Below are positions 47,091 to 55,302 of a stretch of DNA of 64,000 nt, piece after piece. Source of the stretch: Turneriella parva DSM 21527 (GTDB lineage: Bacteria; Spirochaetota; Leptospiria; Turneriellales; Turneriellaceae); the NCBI RefSeq assembly GCF_000266885.1, contig NC_018020.1, positions 3,534,001 to 3,598,000 of the forward strand. The letters are read 5' to 3'. A model generated the notes under the pieces. It ran no database searches. It was not told the origin of the DNA and saw only the letters and a program-made list of their open reading frames with translations. Numbering within the stretch: position 1 is the first letter of the stretch; every line of letters starts with the position of its first letter. A program made the translations under genes and the position numbers.

Positions 47091-48047
47091 TTATTTTGAT
47101 TTAAAGACGATATTCTTAGCACAATCAAAACGAAATTCAGCATTAACCTCTGGTTTCGTCAAACGACCTCTAAGACGAAAGGCTTCGCACTTTTTTGCAA
47201 TAAGTTTATATTCGCCAATTTCCGAGAAATGTTGATCAAATACTGTTTTAAGAACAATGGTTGGCTCACCGACCATTACTTTCACACGCGTGTTACCACA
47301 ACATCCGTATTCTGTTATCACATCCGGCAATTCGTCATTGTTCAGATCTGATAAGAAAGATTTACCCCAGCCATAAACACCTTCGTAGAATTGCCAAGAA
47401 TTATCCTTGAGAATCCAGATATCCGAGTTTTCAGTGAAGGTAGCATAATCAAGGGCCGTACTCGTTCTTTTTACCAAAGCTACATTACCGCGCCGGTCTT
47501 GAATCTTCAGGTCTGCTCGAATATTCTTAATAATCTCTCTTTGCCGTTTCCGATCCGGCTGTTCCAAGTAATTACCCTCTCTATCTCGCCACCATTTTCT
47601 ATAGTACCAGGCAGCATTGAGCAATAAATCTTCGTCATTTGAGCCACAAATGATTTTTAAGGTCCAATTAGGCGCCTTGTATTGAGCGCTTTCGTAACTC
47701 TTTGTTTGAATACAGACCTTTGCAGTTTCTTGAGCCGCCAGGAACGGCTCAAAAACCCAGCCTTCTATAGAATTATATGAGACTTTTGCCCATTTTCCTG
47801 AAATTCCTTCGACTTCCGTAATCGCATCTGAATATTGTAGTATTTGCACGAATTCATTCTCCGCTGCCCAGCCGAGCTTCGCAGAATCTCGAGCAGGCTT
47901 TTCTCTAATATTCAAGCCGCCTAAGGCAAAAACGCCTCGAAAAATTTCCTTGGGCTTCGCGTTGCCCCGTTGCTCCGTCTGGCAGCAAATATTGACGAAG
48001 AGAAATGCTGCTAGTAAGACTGGCCGAGATAAGCTGAAGCATTGCAT
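47091..48047 (-). CDS. SH3-domain lipoprotein, antisense
   Basis: 318 residues from MQCFSLSRPVLLAAFLF; lipidation at Cys21/22 (FVNICC). SH3b domain FALGGLNIREKPARDSAKL ... WAKVSYNSIEGWVFEPFL, then a long region containing LSDLNNDELPDVITEYGCCG, which resembles an EF-hand-like or FG-GAP calcium loop (DLNNDELPD). Earlier in-frame starts give no signal peptide. Antisense, cassette 54. Confidence 0.65.
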   Translation of the reverse strand: MQCFSLSRPVLLAAFLFVNICCQTEQRGNAKPKEIFRGVFALGGLNIREKPARDSAKLGWAAENEFVQILQYSDAITEVEGISGKWAKVSYNSIEGWVFEPFLAAQETAKVCIQTKSYESAQYKAPNWTLKIICGSNDEDLLLNAAWYYRKWWRDREGNYLEQPDRKRQREIIKNIRADLKIQDRRGNVALVKRTSTALDYATFTENSDIWILKDNSWQFYEGVYGWGKSFLSDLNNDELPDVITEYGCCGNTRVKVMVGEPTIVLKTVFDQHFSEIGEYKLIAKKCEAFRLRGRLTKPEVNAEFRFDCAKNIVFKSK

Positions 48048-48111
48048 AAGGGTTAAGAAACTGCGTCCGAAAGCGCGCGTAAATTCAAAAATCTTCCGAA
48101 ATGGGTCGCTC

Positions 48112-48125
48112 GGCCCTCCATGGCC
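48112..48125 (+). repeat. TCC-loop hairpin, 3' end of cassette 54
   Basis: Short GGCC stem, loop CTCCAT; flanking bases match the 3' hairpin of cassette 11. Confidence 0.5.
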
Positions 48126-48149
48126 TCGCTTGCATGCCGCGCCAACGTC

Positions 48150-48372
48150 ATAGAACAAGATTTACGAGCTGCGCTCCCTGCGGTGCCGTAGCTCCTCGGG
48201 TGCTCGGCCTCACCCACAAAGAAGCGTTGACGCCGCACGCACGTGACGTGCATTCGGTGCGGCGCAACGCTGTGGGTTCGGCAAATTGATGGTGCTTGGT
48301 ATGCGGCTTTCCTAATAAGCCAGCTTGTATTGTGCGACGCACCATCAACTTCTCGTAAATCCAACGTTCTAT
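48150..48372 (+). repeat. attC 54
   Basis: R'' ATAGAAC, R' GTTCTAT, arms TTTACGAG/CTCGTAAA. Confidence 0.9.
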
Positions 48373-48942
48373 GTCATTGCCTAGCGTCGCGAAGAGATAA
48401 AAAAGCCGAAGAGCGCCTCGTCATTGTAAGCTCCTTCCAGGCCTCAACGCGGGTTGTGTAACGACTGCTACAGATGAAGATCGCGACGCACCGCGATCGC
48501 TGCAAGAGTTTTTACGCAGGCGTATTCGCAAAACCCGCAAAGAGTCATGTCGCGCTAAATCCGCATTGGCATCGCGCTACGTTCGCGAGCCTTCGTTCAT
48601 TCGTACGCGGCGAAAATTACTGGGAGCTCGCGAACTCCGCTTTCAATAAACCTCTGGCTCCTCGTCACGTAAAGTGCGGGTTTTGCGAACACGCCACAGC
48701 CCTGCCCCTAAGCGACCGCTTGACGGCAACGACATAGAACAAATTTTACGCGCTGCGCCGCGACCACTGCGTTGGGTCGCGTGCTCGGCCCTGCGCGCCA
48801 AAGATGCCTTCGTCGCACAAACGGGACGTTTGTTTGGTGCTCCTCAGACAGGCGCTCCGGGCACATGCGCTTCGCGTAAAACGCCATGGTTGAAATACAA
48901 AACACTTTACACCCGCAGGCGCACGTCAGCGTAAAATCAACG
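48367..48942 (+). mobile_element. family B cassette, copy 8
   Basis: Middle segment replaced (AGTCATGTCGCGCTAAATCC), while the outer inverted-repeat arms are kept. Confidence 0.85.
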
Positions 48943-48948
48943 TTGTGC
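48734..48948 (+). repeat. attC 55
   Basis: R'' ATAGAAC, R' GTTGTGC; family B. Confidence 0.9.
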
Positions 48949-48976
48949 GAAAGGCTTTTGCAAGTCATTATTTCCG

Positions 48977-49969
48977 ATGAAAGAAATTTCTTATGAACAT
49001 GCCTTAGATCCGAATGGCCGTCTCATTACTACGGACGTCGGTCAACGCGGCGGCAACTATACCTGCCCAAATTGCAGACAAAGACTAATTTTCAGGGCAG
49101 GTGAAATTCGACAGCGGCATTTTGCGCACAAGGGTAACGCTTGTGATCCTGAAACCTATTTGCATCAGGCGGCTAAACTCGCGTTGGGCCAGGAATTAGA
49201 GCGTCGAACCGACGCACAGCAAGGATTCAATATTTTAGCATATGGAATACTTCAACATATTGAATCAGGTACAGAACGGGTCGTTTCGACCGAATACACG
49301 CAATCTTTGCATCCTTACAATGTCCTGAGCGGCCAACCGAGCATCGCCATAGAAGAACGCCACGCTGGTTTTGTCCCAGACATACTCGTAAAGGGCCAAT
49401 CCCAAACTTATTTTATTGAAATATTTGTGACACATCCCGTTTCGGAGGAGAAAATTGCATCAGGAATACCGATCATACAGGTTAAAATTGAGAGTGAATC
49501 TGACATAGAAACCCTTGTAAAAGGCAATCTGCCAGAGGGGACACAGACACAATTATTCAATTTTGATTCGTTCCGTTCATCAGAGAGTTTTCAAATTCCG
49601 CCAAGACCCGAACCTGACAAATCCCCCCAAAAAAATTCTAATATATGGCCTGCTGAACAGCCATTACTGAATCTAGAAGGCACTCATTCCAGCGTAAATC
49701 CGAAGGCTCCAATTACAAGAAATACTCGGTCTGATTTTATGCCAATCCGTTTCAGAGGCCAGAACTTTCCTTCAAAGGTGCGCCATTTGTACTACCGTGG
49801 TGACAATGAGATTCTGGACTTGTCCAGGACGCCGGGCGTAATAGTTGAAGGTCAAGCGCAGGTAGCTGGCCGAAATGGCGCTTTTCGCTTTCGAGAAACC
49901 ATTGAAGAAATATTTGAAAAAACCAAAGCCGGCAAGTATATTGTCATTTTCATAGACAAAGTGCCGTGA
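48977..49969 (+). CDS. CoiA-like nuclease protein
   Basis: 330 residues. N-terminal zinc region YTCPNCRQRLIFRAGEIRQRHFAH is typical of competence protein CoiA; a PD-(D/E)xK-like core follows, FVPDILVKGQSQTYFIEIFVTHP. CoiA acts on DNA during transformation; related proteins occur in defence loci. The C-terminal third (PIRFRGQNFPSKVRHLYYRG) is separate and unrecognised. Sole gene of cassette 56. Confidence 0.7.
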   Translation: MKEISYEHALDPNGRLITTDVGQRGGNYTCPNCRQRLIFRAGEIRQRHFAHKGNACDPETYLHQAAKLALGQELERRTDAQQGFNILAYGILQHIESGTERVVSTEYTQSLHPYNVLSGQPSIAIEERHAGFVPDILVKGQSQTYFIEIFVTHPVSEEKIASGIPIIQVKIESESDIETLVKGNLPEGTQTQLFNFDSFRSSESFQIPPRPEPDKSPQKNSNIWPAEQPLLNLEGTHSSVNPKAPITRNTRSDFMPIRFRGQNFPSKVRHLYYRGDNEILDLSRTPGVIVEGQAQVAGRNGAFRFRETIEEIFEKTKAGKYIVIFIDKVP

Positions 49970-49983
49970 TGCAAAAGCCCATC

Positions 49984-50208
49984 GCACAACAAGATTTACC
50001 TGCTGCGCTCGCTGCGGTGCCGTAGCTCCTCGCGTGCTCGGCCTCCGGTGGCCTGAAATGCGTTGACGCCCGCGCTCTGTCGAGCTTTATTGGCGGGCGC
50101 AACGCAGCCACCTGCGGCACATCGATGGCGCGCCAAGAGCGGCTTCACGAAGAAGACTGTATTTATTGTGCGGCGCACCATCGACGTCAGGTAAATCCAA
50201 CGTTGTCT
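49984..50208 (+). repeat. attC 56
   Basis: R'' GCACAAC, R' GTTGTCT, arms TTTACCTG/CAGGTAAA. Confidence 0.9.
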
Positions 50209-50235
50209 GCAATGTTTAGCAAAGAGAAAGAGCTC

Positions 50236-50251
50236 CCGACATCCCTGTCGG
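50236..50251 (+). repeat. TCC-loop hairpin, 5' end of cassette 57
   Basis: 5-bp stem CCGAC, loop ATCCCT. Confidence 0.65.
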
Positions 50252-50283
50252 TAGCGAAGATTTCAAAAATGTTTTCTTTTTTG

Positions 50284-50529
50284 CTACTTTGACTTGGCAC
50301 TCTTAACGGTAGGCACGCCCCAATTTGCACTGGGCACCCTGTGCTCATTCGCATAGTCCCTCAAAACAAAATTCAGTAGAGACTGATACGGGAGCCCTGT
50401 TTTCTCGGCCAAACTTTTGAAATACGTGATAATTTGCGGCTCTAAACGGATGGTAACTGGTTCCTTCAGGTGCTTCAGGTATTTCGGCTTCGCCTTTTTC
50501 AATTTTGCAAAATCATATTCTTTTCTCAT
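50284..50529 (-). CDS. brnA: BrnA antitoxin
   Basis: 81 residues with the BrnA_antitoxin pattern: PVTIRLEPQIITYFKSLAEKTG then YQSLLNFVLRDYANEH, a ribbon-helix-helix followed by a C-terminal tail. It neutralises BrnT and represses the promoter. It starts 3 bases after the brnT stop. Antisense, cassette 57. Confidence 0.85.
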   Translation of the reverse strand: MRKEYDFAKLKKAKPKYLKHLKEPVTIRLEPQIITYFKSLAEKTGLPYQSLLNFVLRDYANEHRVPSANWGVPTVKSAKSK

Positions 50530-50532
50530 AAT

Positions 50533-50817
50533 TCAACCCCCAAAGACTTCAGTCCTTTCTTTATTCGTAGCTTTCCTCGCTGATATGATGCGAATTTCAG
50601 TACCAACATTATTTTCACAATGGACGACAATCAGTGCCCGAGCTTTATCACTGAACCCTACGGCAATATACCGATCTTCTGCATCCGAATGATCAGGGTC
50701 TTCGAATATCTCTAGCGGACTGCTGTTAAAAATTGTCGAGGCTTCCTCAAAGGAAACTCCATGTTTTTGTTTATTGGAAGCGTTCTTATTCTCGTCCCAG
50801 GTGAACGCTAACTTCAT
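50533..50817 (-). CDS. brnT: BrnT toxin
   Basis: 94 residues from MKLAFTWDENKN: the BrnT signature FTWDENKNASNKQKHGVSF, then DPDHSDAEDRYIAVGFS and RIISARKATNKE, a RelE-fold ribonuclease. The start is preferred because homology begins there; GTAC-ATT-GTAC at 50821-50831 sits just upstream and could be the operator. Confidence 0.85.
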   Translation of the reverse strand: MKLAFTWDENKNASNKQKHGVSFEEASTIFNSSPLEIFEDPDHSDAEDRYIAVGFSDKARALIVVHCENNVGTEIRIISARKATNKERTEVFGG

Positions 50818-50820
50818 ATA

Positions 50821-50831
50821 GTACATTGTAC
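50821..50831 (-). promoter_or_regulatory. possible brnTA operator
   Basis: GTAC-ATT-GTAC immediately upstream of the brnT start; position fits autoregulation by BrnA. Confidence 0.4.
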
Positions 50832-50890
50832 ATACAGCCAATCTTGCCGTCCACCTTTTCTCTGCTTTATTAGAGCTTTGCAAAGAAAGT

Positions 50891-50918
50891 CCGCCTACGC
50901 CCTCCGTGGCTTCGGCGG
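50891..50918 (+). repeat. TCC-loop hairpin (imperfect), 3' end of cassette 57
   Basis: GCC-CTCCGT-GGC core inside a longer stem CCGCC/GGCGG with internal mismatches. Confidence 0.55.
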
Positions 50919-50939
50919 CTAACGTAAGCTAAACACTGC

Positions 50940-51132
50940 AGACAACAAATTTTATTTGCTGCGCGCGCGAGCACTTCGTTGGCTCGCGTGCTCGGTCTCC
51001 GGTGACGAAGATGCATGGACGCCCGCGCTCTATCGAGCTTAATTGGCGGGCGCCATGCAGTCACCTACGACACATTTTGGCTTGTGCCGAAGACGACACA
51101 AGCCAAAACGTCAAATAAAATCAACGTTGCCC
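50940..51132 (+). repeat. attC 57
   Basis: R'' AGACAAC, R' GTTGCCC, unique arms TTTTATTTG/CAAATAAAA. Confidence 0.9.
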
Positions 51133-51585
51133 GCCATGCCTGTGCGTGGCCGAAAAATAGAAGAAGCACTCTGTGCAGTCGAGCTTGCGGCATGCTATTT
51201 GGGTGAAGATTAGAATTTGGCGAGTTGCGCAAGCACGACCGCTAGGTTGGCGCTCCCGACTTCAAGATTCGCGTGCGTCAGAAATCCTGGCATTCGTTCG
51301 AATTCGGTATTGCGGCTTCAGAGGCCACGCATCGCGAGCTTGAGAGCAATTGGCCCCTGCCTGATCGACGCTTCGTCGCGCTCGCGAGTCGGCACGGCGG
51401 GCAACAGATTTTACAAGCTGCGCCGCCATTCGCTACGCGAAAGGCGTGCTCGGTCTCGGCGACGAAGATGCGTCGACGCCCGCAGCTCAGTTGAGCTTTA
51501 TTGGCGGGCGCGCCGCAGTCGCCTTCGACACAATTTGGGTTGCGCCGAAGACGGCACACCCCAAATCGTCTAGTAAAATCTAACG
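51127..51585 (+). mobile_element. family A cassette, copy 13
   Basis: Body identical to copy 9; followed by a B cassette. Confidence 0.85.
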
Positions 51586-51591
51586 TTCTAT
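51399..51591 (+). repeat. attC 58
   Basis: R'' GGGCAAC, R' GTTCTAT; family A. Confidence 0.9.
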
Positions 51592-52161
51592 GTCATTGCC
51601 TAGCGTCGCGAAGAGGTAGAAAAGCCGAAGAGCGCCTCGTCATTGTAAGCTCCTTCCAGGCCTCAACGCGGGTTGTGTAACGACTGCTACAGATGAAGAT
51701 CGCGACGCTCCGCGATCGCTGCAAGAGTTTTACACAGGCGCATTCGCAAAACCCGCGAAGAGTTGTCGGCGCGATGGATCAGGTCTCGTCTCGCGCTACG
51801 TTCGCGAGCCTTCATTCATTCGTACGCGGCGGGAATTATTGGGAGCTCGCGAACTCCGCTTTGATTAAACCTCTGGCGCATCGTCAGATAAAGTGCGGGT
51901 TTTGCGAACACGCCACAGCCCTGCCCCTAAGCGACCGCTTGACGGCAACGACATAGAACAAATTTTACGCGCTGCGCCGCGACCACTCCGTTGGGTCGCG
52001 TGCTCGGCCCTGCGCGCCAAAGATGCCTTCGTCGCACAAACGGGACGTTTGTTTGGTGCTCCTCAGGCAGGCGCTCCGGGCACATGCGCTTCGCGTAAAA
52101 CGCAATGGTTGAAATGCAAAACACTTTACACCCGCAGGCGCACGTCAGCGTAAAATCAACG
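51586..52161 (+). mobile_element. family B cassette, copy 9
   Basis: Follows A copy 13. Confidence 0.85.
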
Positions 52162-52167
52162 TTGTCA
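51953..52167 (+). repeat. attC 59
   Basis: R'' ATAGAAC, R' GTTGTCA; family B. Confidence 0.9.
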
Positions 52168-52198
52168 GACATAGCCAAGAATATATTTGGATGAAGCC

Positions 52199-52747
52199 AT
52201 GAAGAATCTAAAACAAAAAGCCGGCCATTATGAAATTCAGGGAGAAACAATAGCCAAATTTGAATTTTTTGACCATGGCTTTAATCCCTATAGTCGTTAC
52301 CTGGATATAGAGAAAATAGATTTGATTTTACGACGAAGGCAAGGTCAACAGGTTCAGTATATTGAGGTTCAGGTCAAGTATGGAACCCTTTTCAATTGTG
52401 GCTCAAAATGGGAACAGCTCAATTTTGACTTAACCTCGTGGCGTTTTTTTAGCTTAGAGGAGTTTTCCAGGCCGGTCAGCAAAGACCTTTTCTTAGCCTA
52501 TGTTTTAAGCCACCCTAGTGGCTATAAGGGGGACATATTTATTTTCCCAGTAAAGGTTTTTCAGAAGCTTATTTTGGCATCGACTCGCGTTCAAACGAAG
52601 AAAGGCCCAAAGGCACGGATGAATATTTCTCACTGTATCCTTGATGATCGTTGGTACCTGCGCAAACAGAATGGCTTTACTGAATTGACAAAAGAAACGG
52701 TTTTAGATGTAACCAAATATCGAAGAAATTTTGGCCTGAAGCCGTAG
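52199..52747 (+). CDS. possible PD-(D/E)xK nuclease
   Basis: 182 residues. KIDLILRRRQGQQVQYIEVQVKYG has the Asp...Glu-x-(Q)-Val-Lys spacing of a restriction-nuclease core (IDLIL, then EVQVK). The rest (FSRPVSKDLFLAYVLSHPSG) is unknown. No methyltransferase partner is near. The ATG at 52199 is preferred to the TTG at 52187. Sole gene of cassette 60. Confidence 0.5.
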   Translation: MKNLKQKAGHYEIQGETIAKFEFFDHGFNPYSRYLDIEKIDLILRRRQGQQVQYIEVQVKYGTLFNCGSKWEQLNFDLTSWRFFSLEEFSRPVSKDLFLAYVLSHPSGYKGDIFIFPVKVFQKLILASTRVQTKKGPKARMNISHCILDDRWYLRKQNGFTELTKETVLDVTKYRRNFGLKP

Positions 52748-52766
52748 AGGACGAATTGGCTACGTC

Positions 52767-52983
52767 TGACAACAAATTTTACGCGCTGCGCCGCTGCGGT
52801 GCCGTAGCTCCTCGCGTGCTCGGGTCTCCGCGGCAAAGATCGCGGACGACGCGCACACCGGGAGGTGTGTTTTCGCGCGTCGCCGCGAGCCGCTACGACC
52901 ACATTTTTTGACGCAAATCGGCTTTACAAATTGATTAAATGACACAGGCGTCAAAAAACGTCAGCGTAAAATCCACGTTAGCT
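52767..52983 (+). repeat. attC 60
   Basis: R'' TGACAAC, R' GTTAGCT, arms TTTTACGCG/AGCGTAAA. Confidence 0.9.
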
Positions 52984-53009
52984 GAAATTTCGCTTAATTT
53001 GTTGTGCTT

Positions 53010-53027
53010 TCGGCCATCCTTGGCCGA
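53010..53027 (+). repeat. TCC-loop hairpin, 5' end of cassette 61
   Basis: 6-bp stem TCGGCC, loop ATCCTT. Confidence 0.7.
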
Positions 53028-53048
53028 TTCAAAACTCCTCAGAATATC

Positions 53049-53077
53049 TTGCCAGGTTATAGCAAATATCGTATCTT
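53049..53077 (+). promoter_or_regulatory. sigma-70-like promoter of the AbrB/PIN module
   Basis: TTGCCA (53049-53054), 17-base spacer, TATCTT (53072-53077), 33 bases before the ATG. Confidence 0.5.
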
Positions 53078-53084
53078 GCCAGTG

Positions 53085-53099
53085 GTAAGAAATTCTTAC
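53085..53099 (+). promoter_or_regulatory. palindromic operator of the AbrB/PIN module
   Basis: Perfect GTAAGAA-A-TTCTTAC, placed at the expected transcription start and just before the ribosome site. Confidence 0.6.
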
Positions 53100-53109
53100 G
53101 AGGGGCGAT

Positions 53110-53379
53110 ATGGAAACTATAGAAATCACGAGTGTGTCCTCGAAAGGGCAAGTTGTAATTCCCAAGAGCATAAGGTCTCAATTGTCAATCGGTGAGGGTA
53201 CAAAATTTATTGTGATAGCAGATGGCAGCAATCTACTCCTCAAGAAAATTAATGAGCCAGATAAGGCAGAATTTGATGCACTAATACGCCGCACGCGAGA
53301 AGTCATGAAAAGCCGTAAGGTGACCCCAAAGGATTTGCAGAAGGCAATCAAGGCCTCACGCGCTAAACGCGCTCGATGA
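53110..53379 (+). CDS. AbrB/MazE-type antitoxin
   Basis: 89 residues; opening METIEITSVSSKGQVVIPKSIR and GTKFIVIADGSNLLL are the swapped-hairpin AbrB DNA-binding domain, with a basic helical tail that would wrap the PIN toxin. A 15-bp palindrome (53085-53099) lies just before the GAGGGG ribosome site. Its stop overlaps the toxin start. Confidence 0.88.
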   Translation: METIEITSVSSKGQVVIPKSIRSQLSIGEGTKFIVIADGSNLLLKKINEPDKAEFDALIRRTREVMKSRKVTPKDLQKAIKASRAKRAR

Positions 53380-53774
53380 AAGTTATTATTGATACGAACG
53401 TCTTTGTTTCGGGCATTATTTGGGCTGGTAAGCCTGCTCAGATAGTATCCAAGTGGGTTAGTGGTGAGTTTGAACTCATACTGTCAGCGGAACTGCTTGT
53501 TGAGTATGTTGAGGTGATCGAGCGCCTTTCAAAAAATCCGCAATTGGGTTCGCACTGGCAAGATATGTTGATCAAAAAGGCAATTTTCGTGTCCGTTACC
53601 CAAACAGTCGATATTTGCCGTGACCCGGATGACAATTTCATCTTGGCTTTAGGCCTGGCGTCAAGTGCCGATTATCTTATAATTGGTGATAAAGATATAT
53701 TGTCTATTCTAGATTTCCCTATAAAAATCGTGTCTCCCGCTACCTTCTTACTGGAGATTATCCGAAAACATTAA
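53376..53774 (+). CDS. PIN-domain toxin (COG1569-like)
   Basis: 132 residues: VIIDTNVFVSGIIWAGKPA, SAELLVEYVEVIER and CRDPDDNFILALGLASSADYLI with GDKDIL, the acidic residues of a PIN ribonuclease. Paired with the AbrB-type gene. Cassette 61; its 5' core (GTTAGCT) and 3' core (AGACAAC) do not match although the flanking repeat does. Confidence 0.88.
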   Translation: MKVIIDTNVFVSGIIWAGKPAQIVSKWVSGEFELILSAELLVEYVEVIERLSKNPQLGSHWQDMLIKKAIFVSVTQTVDICRDPDDNFILALGLASSADYLIIGDKDILSILDFPIKIVSPATFLLEIIRKH

Positions 53775-53807
53775 TATCGCCTTGCCATCCTTGGCTGCGG
53801 CGATATT
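53772..53807 (+). repeat. TCC-loop hairpin (nested), 3' end of cassette 61
   Basis: Outer 9-bp stem AATATCGCC/GGCGATATT around an inner GCC-ATCCTT-GGC hairpin; it starts within the PIN stop codon. Confidence 0.65.
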
Positions 53808-53829
53808 TCCCCCATGGTCGCGAAACTTC

Positions 53830-54024
53830 AGACAACAAATTTTACGCGCTGCGCCGCGACCACTTCGTTGGGTCGCGTGCTCGGGTCTCCGCAGCAGAAG
53901 ATCGCGGACGACGCGCACACCGGGAGGTGTGTTTTTGCGCGCCGCCGCGAGCCGCTACGACCACATTTTGACTTGCTGCGAAGACACAGCAAGTCAAAAC
54001 GTCAGCGTAAAATCAACGTTGTCT
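53830..54024 (+). repeat. attC 61
   Basis: R'' AGACAAC, R' GTTGTCT, arms TTTTACGCG/AGCGTAAA. Confidence 0.9.
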
Positions 54025-54051
54025 GACATTTCTAACCCGCAATCTTAATCT

Positions 54052-54069
54052 CGCGGCCTCCATGCCGCG
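54052..54069 (+). repeat. TCC-loop hairpin, 5' end of cassette 62
   Basis: 6-bp stem CGCGGC, loop CTCCAT. Confidence 0.7.
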
Positions 54070-54152
54070 GTCGCACCCTGAAATAGCGCCTTGTTTTTGG
54101 CCATTTTTCATAGAATTGAAAAATCCTTGAAGCATCAAATGGGCTGTTTATG

Positions 54153-54166
54153 GTGCCATATGGCAC
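54153..54166 (+). promoter_or_regulatory. palindrome over the ParD-like start codon
   Basis: GTGCCATATGGCAC, a perfect 14-bp palindrome containing the ATG at 54160; probable antitoxin operator. Confidence 0.5.
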
Positions 54167-54354
54167 AAGTAACAGTGAAGGAAGAAGTGGTAAAAATGAT
54201 AGATTCATTGCCTGACTCCGTTACAGTATCAGATATCATGGAAAAGCTCTATTTTCGTGCTCGTGTAGATGCAGCTTTTAACGACTTGGATAAAAATGGC
54301 GGTATCGATCACGTTGAAGTTGAAAGGCGCATGGCTAAATGGCTTTCCGAATAA
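54160..54354 (+). CDS. ParD-like antitoxin
   Basis: 64 residues (MAQVTVKEEVVKMIDSLPDS, DVEVERRMAKWLSE-type end). The size and the overlap of 16 bases with the ParE gene fit an antitoxin of the ParD/RelB-like kind. A perfect 14-bp palindrome (54153-54166) overlaps the start codon. Longer in-frame starts upstream lack support. Confidence 0.65.
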   Translation: MAQVTVKEEVVKMIDSLPDSVTVSDIMEKLYFRARVDAAFNDLDKNGGIDHVEVERRMAKWLSE

Positions 54355-54635
54355 GGTGGTCAGAACCGGCGATACAAAGCTTTGAAGCTATCTGCCAGTA
54401 TATTGAACAGTTTTCCCCGCCTTTTGCCAGACTTCTAGCCCGGGAAATTAACTTGCGCGTCAAGGAACTTGGCCAGCATCCCTTAATGGGCAGAAAAGTA
54501 CCGGAGTTTCCTGAGAAAGACTATAAAGAAATCATTTTTCAAGATTATCGAATTATATACAGGGTCCGTGGAGAAACTGTGGAAATTGGTCTGATTTGGC
54601 ATGGTGCAAGGGTTTTGCAAGAGCCTTTCCACTAG
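54339..54635 (+). CDS. ParE/RelE-family toxin
   Basis: 98 residues: IRWSEPAIQSFEAICQYIEQ, AREINLRVKELGQHPLMGRK and YKEIIFQDYRIIYRVRG are the standard ParE-toxin blocks. ParE proteins poison gyrase, RelE proteins cleave mRNA; which applies here is not clear. Cassette 62. Confidence 0.85.
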   Translation: MAFRIRWSEPAIQSFEAICQYIEQFSPPFARLLAREINLRVKELGQHPLMGRKVPEFPEKDYKEIIFQDYRIIYRVRGETVEIGLIWHGARVLQEPFH

Positions 54636-54686
54636 TGCGCCTGCGCCATCCGTGGCTCCGGCTTACAATCGCGGGTTAGAAACATC

Positions 54687-54902
54687 AGACAACAAAATTT
54701 ACCTGCTGCGCTCCCTGCGGTGCCGTGGCTCCTCGGGTGCTCGGCCCTACGCGCCAGAGATGCCCTGCGCCCGGCCAAGCGGGAGCTTGGTTTTGCCGGG
54801 CTCGGGCAGGCGCTTCGGACACATTTGGTGACGCAAATAGGCTTTACAGATTGAAATAATGACACATGCGCCACCAAACGTCAGGTAAATTCCGCGTTGT
54901 CT
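54687..54902 (+). repeat. attC 62
   Basis: R'' AGACAAC, R' GTTGTCT, arms TTTACCTG/CAGGTAAA. Confidence 0.9.
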
Positions 54903-54990
54903 GAAATATCGCCAAAGCAAACTCATATGTGACTTTTACCGTTTTGATAATGACTTTTCACTCAGATTAGTTCTTAAACTCTAAGCCATA

Positions 54991-55302
54991 GTGAATTTCG
55001 AGTGGGACGAGGCAAAGAATCGAGCAAATATCAAGAAACACGGAGTTTCTTGTAATGAAGCTGCGACTATCTTCGCGGATAAGAATATCCTGTCTTTACC
55101 TGATGAGGAGCACTCGGAAGCCGAAGAACGCTGGGTTTCTGTTGGTATTTCAAAGACCCTTAAAGTATTATTCGTGGCCCATTTATCATTGACGCCCCAA
55201 AATGGGGGTACCATACGTATCTTTAGTGCTCGAAAGGCAGAGCCCGATGAAGAACGAGACTATGCCGCAAGTGCAGTGACCCCCGAAAACCGGACAGCTT
55301 AA
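54991..55302 (+). pseudogene. brnT: BrnT toxin truncated by an IS, antitoxin missing
   Basis: GTG start; NFEWDEAKNRANIKKHGVSC, LPDEEHSEAEERWVSVGIS and RIFSARKAEPDEERDYA are BrnT blocks, about 94 native codons. The IS at 55272 replaces the last few residues with SAVTPENRTA and removes the expected brnA. Because only the end is lost, the toxin core may still be folded. Cassette 63. Confidence 0.8.
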
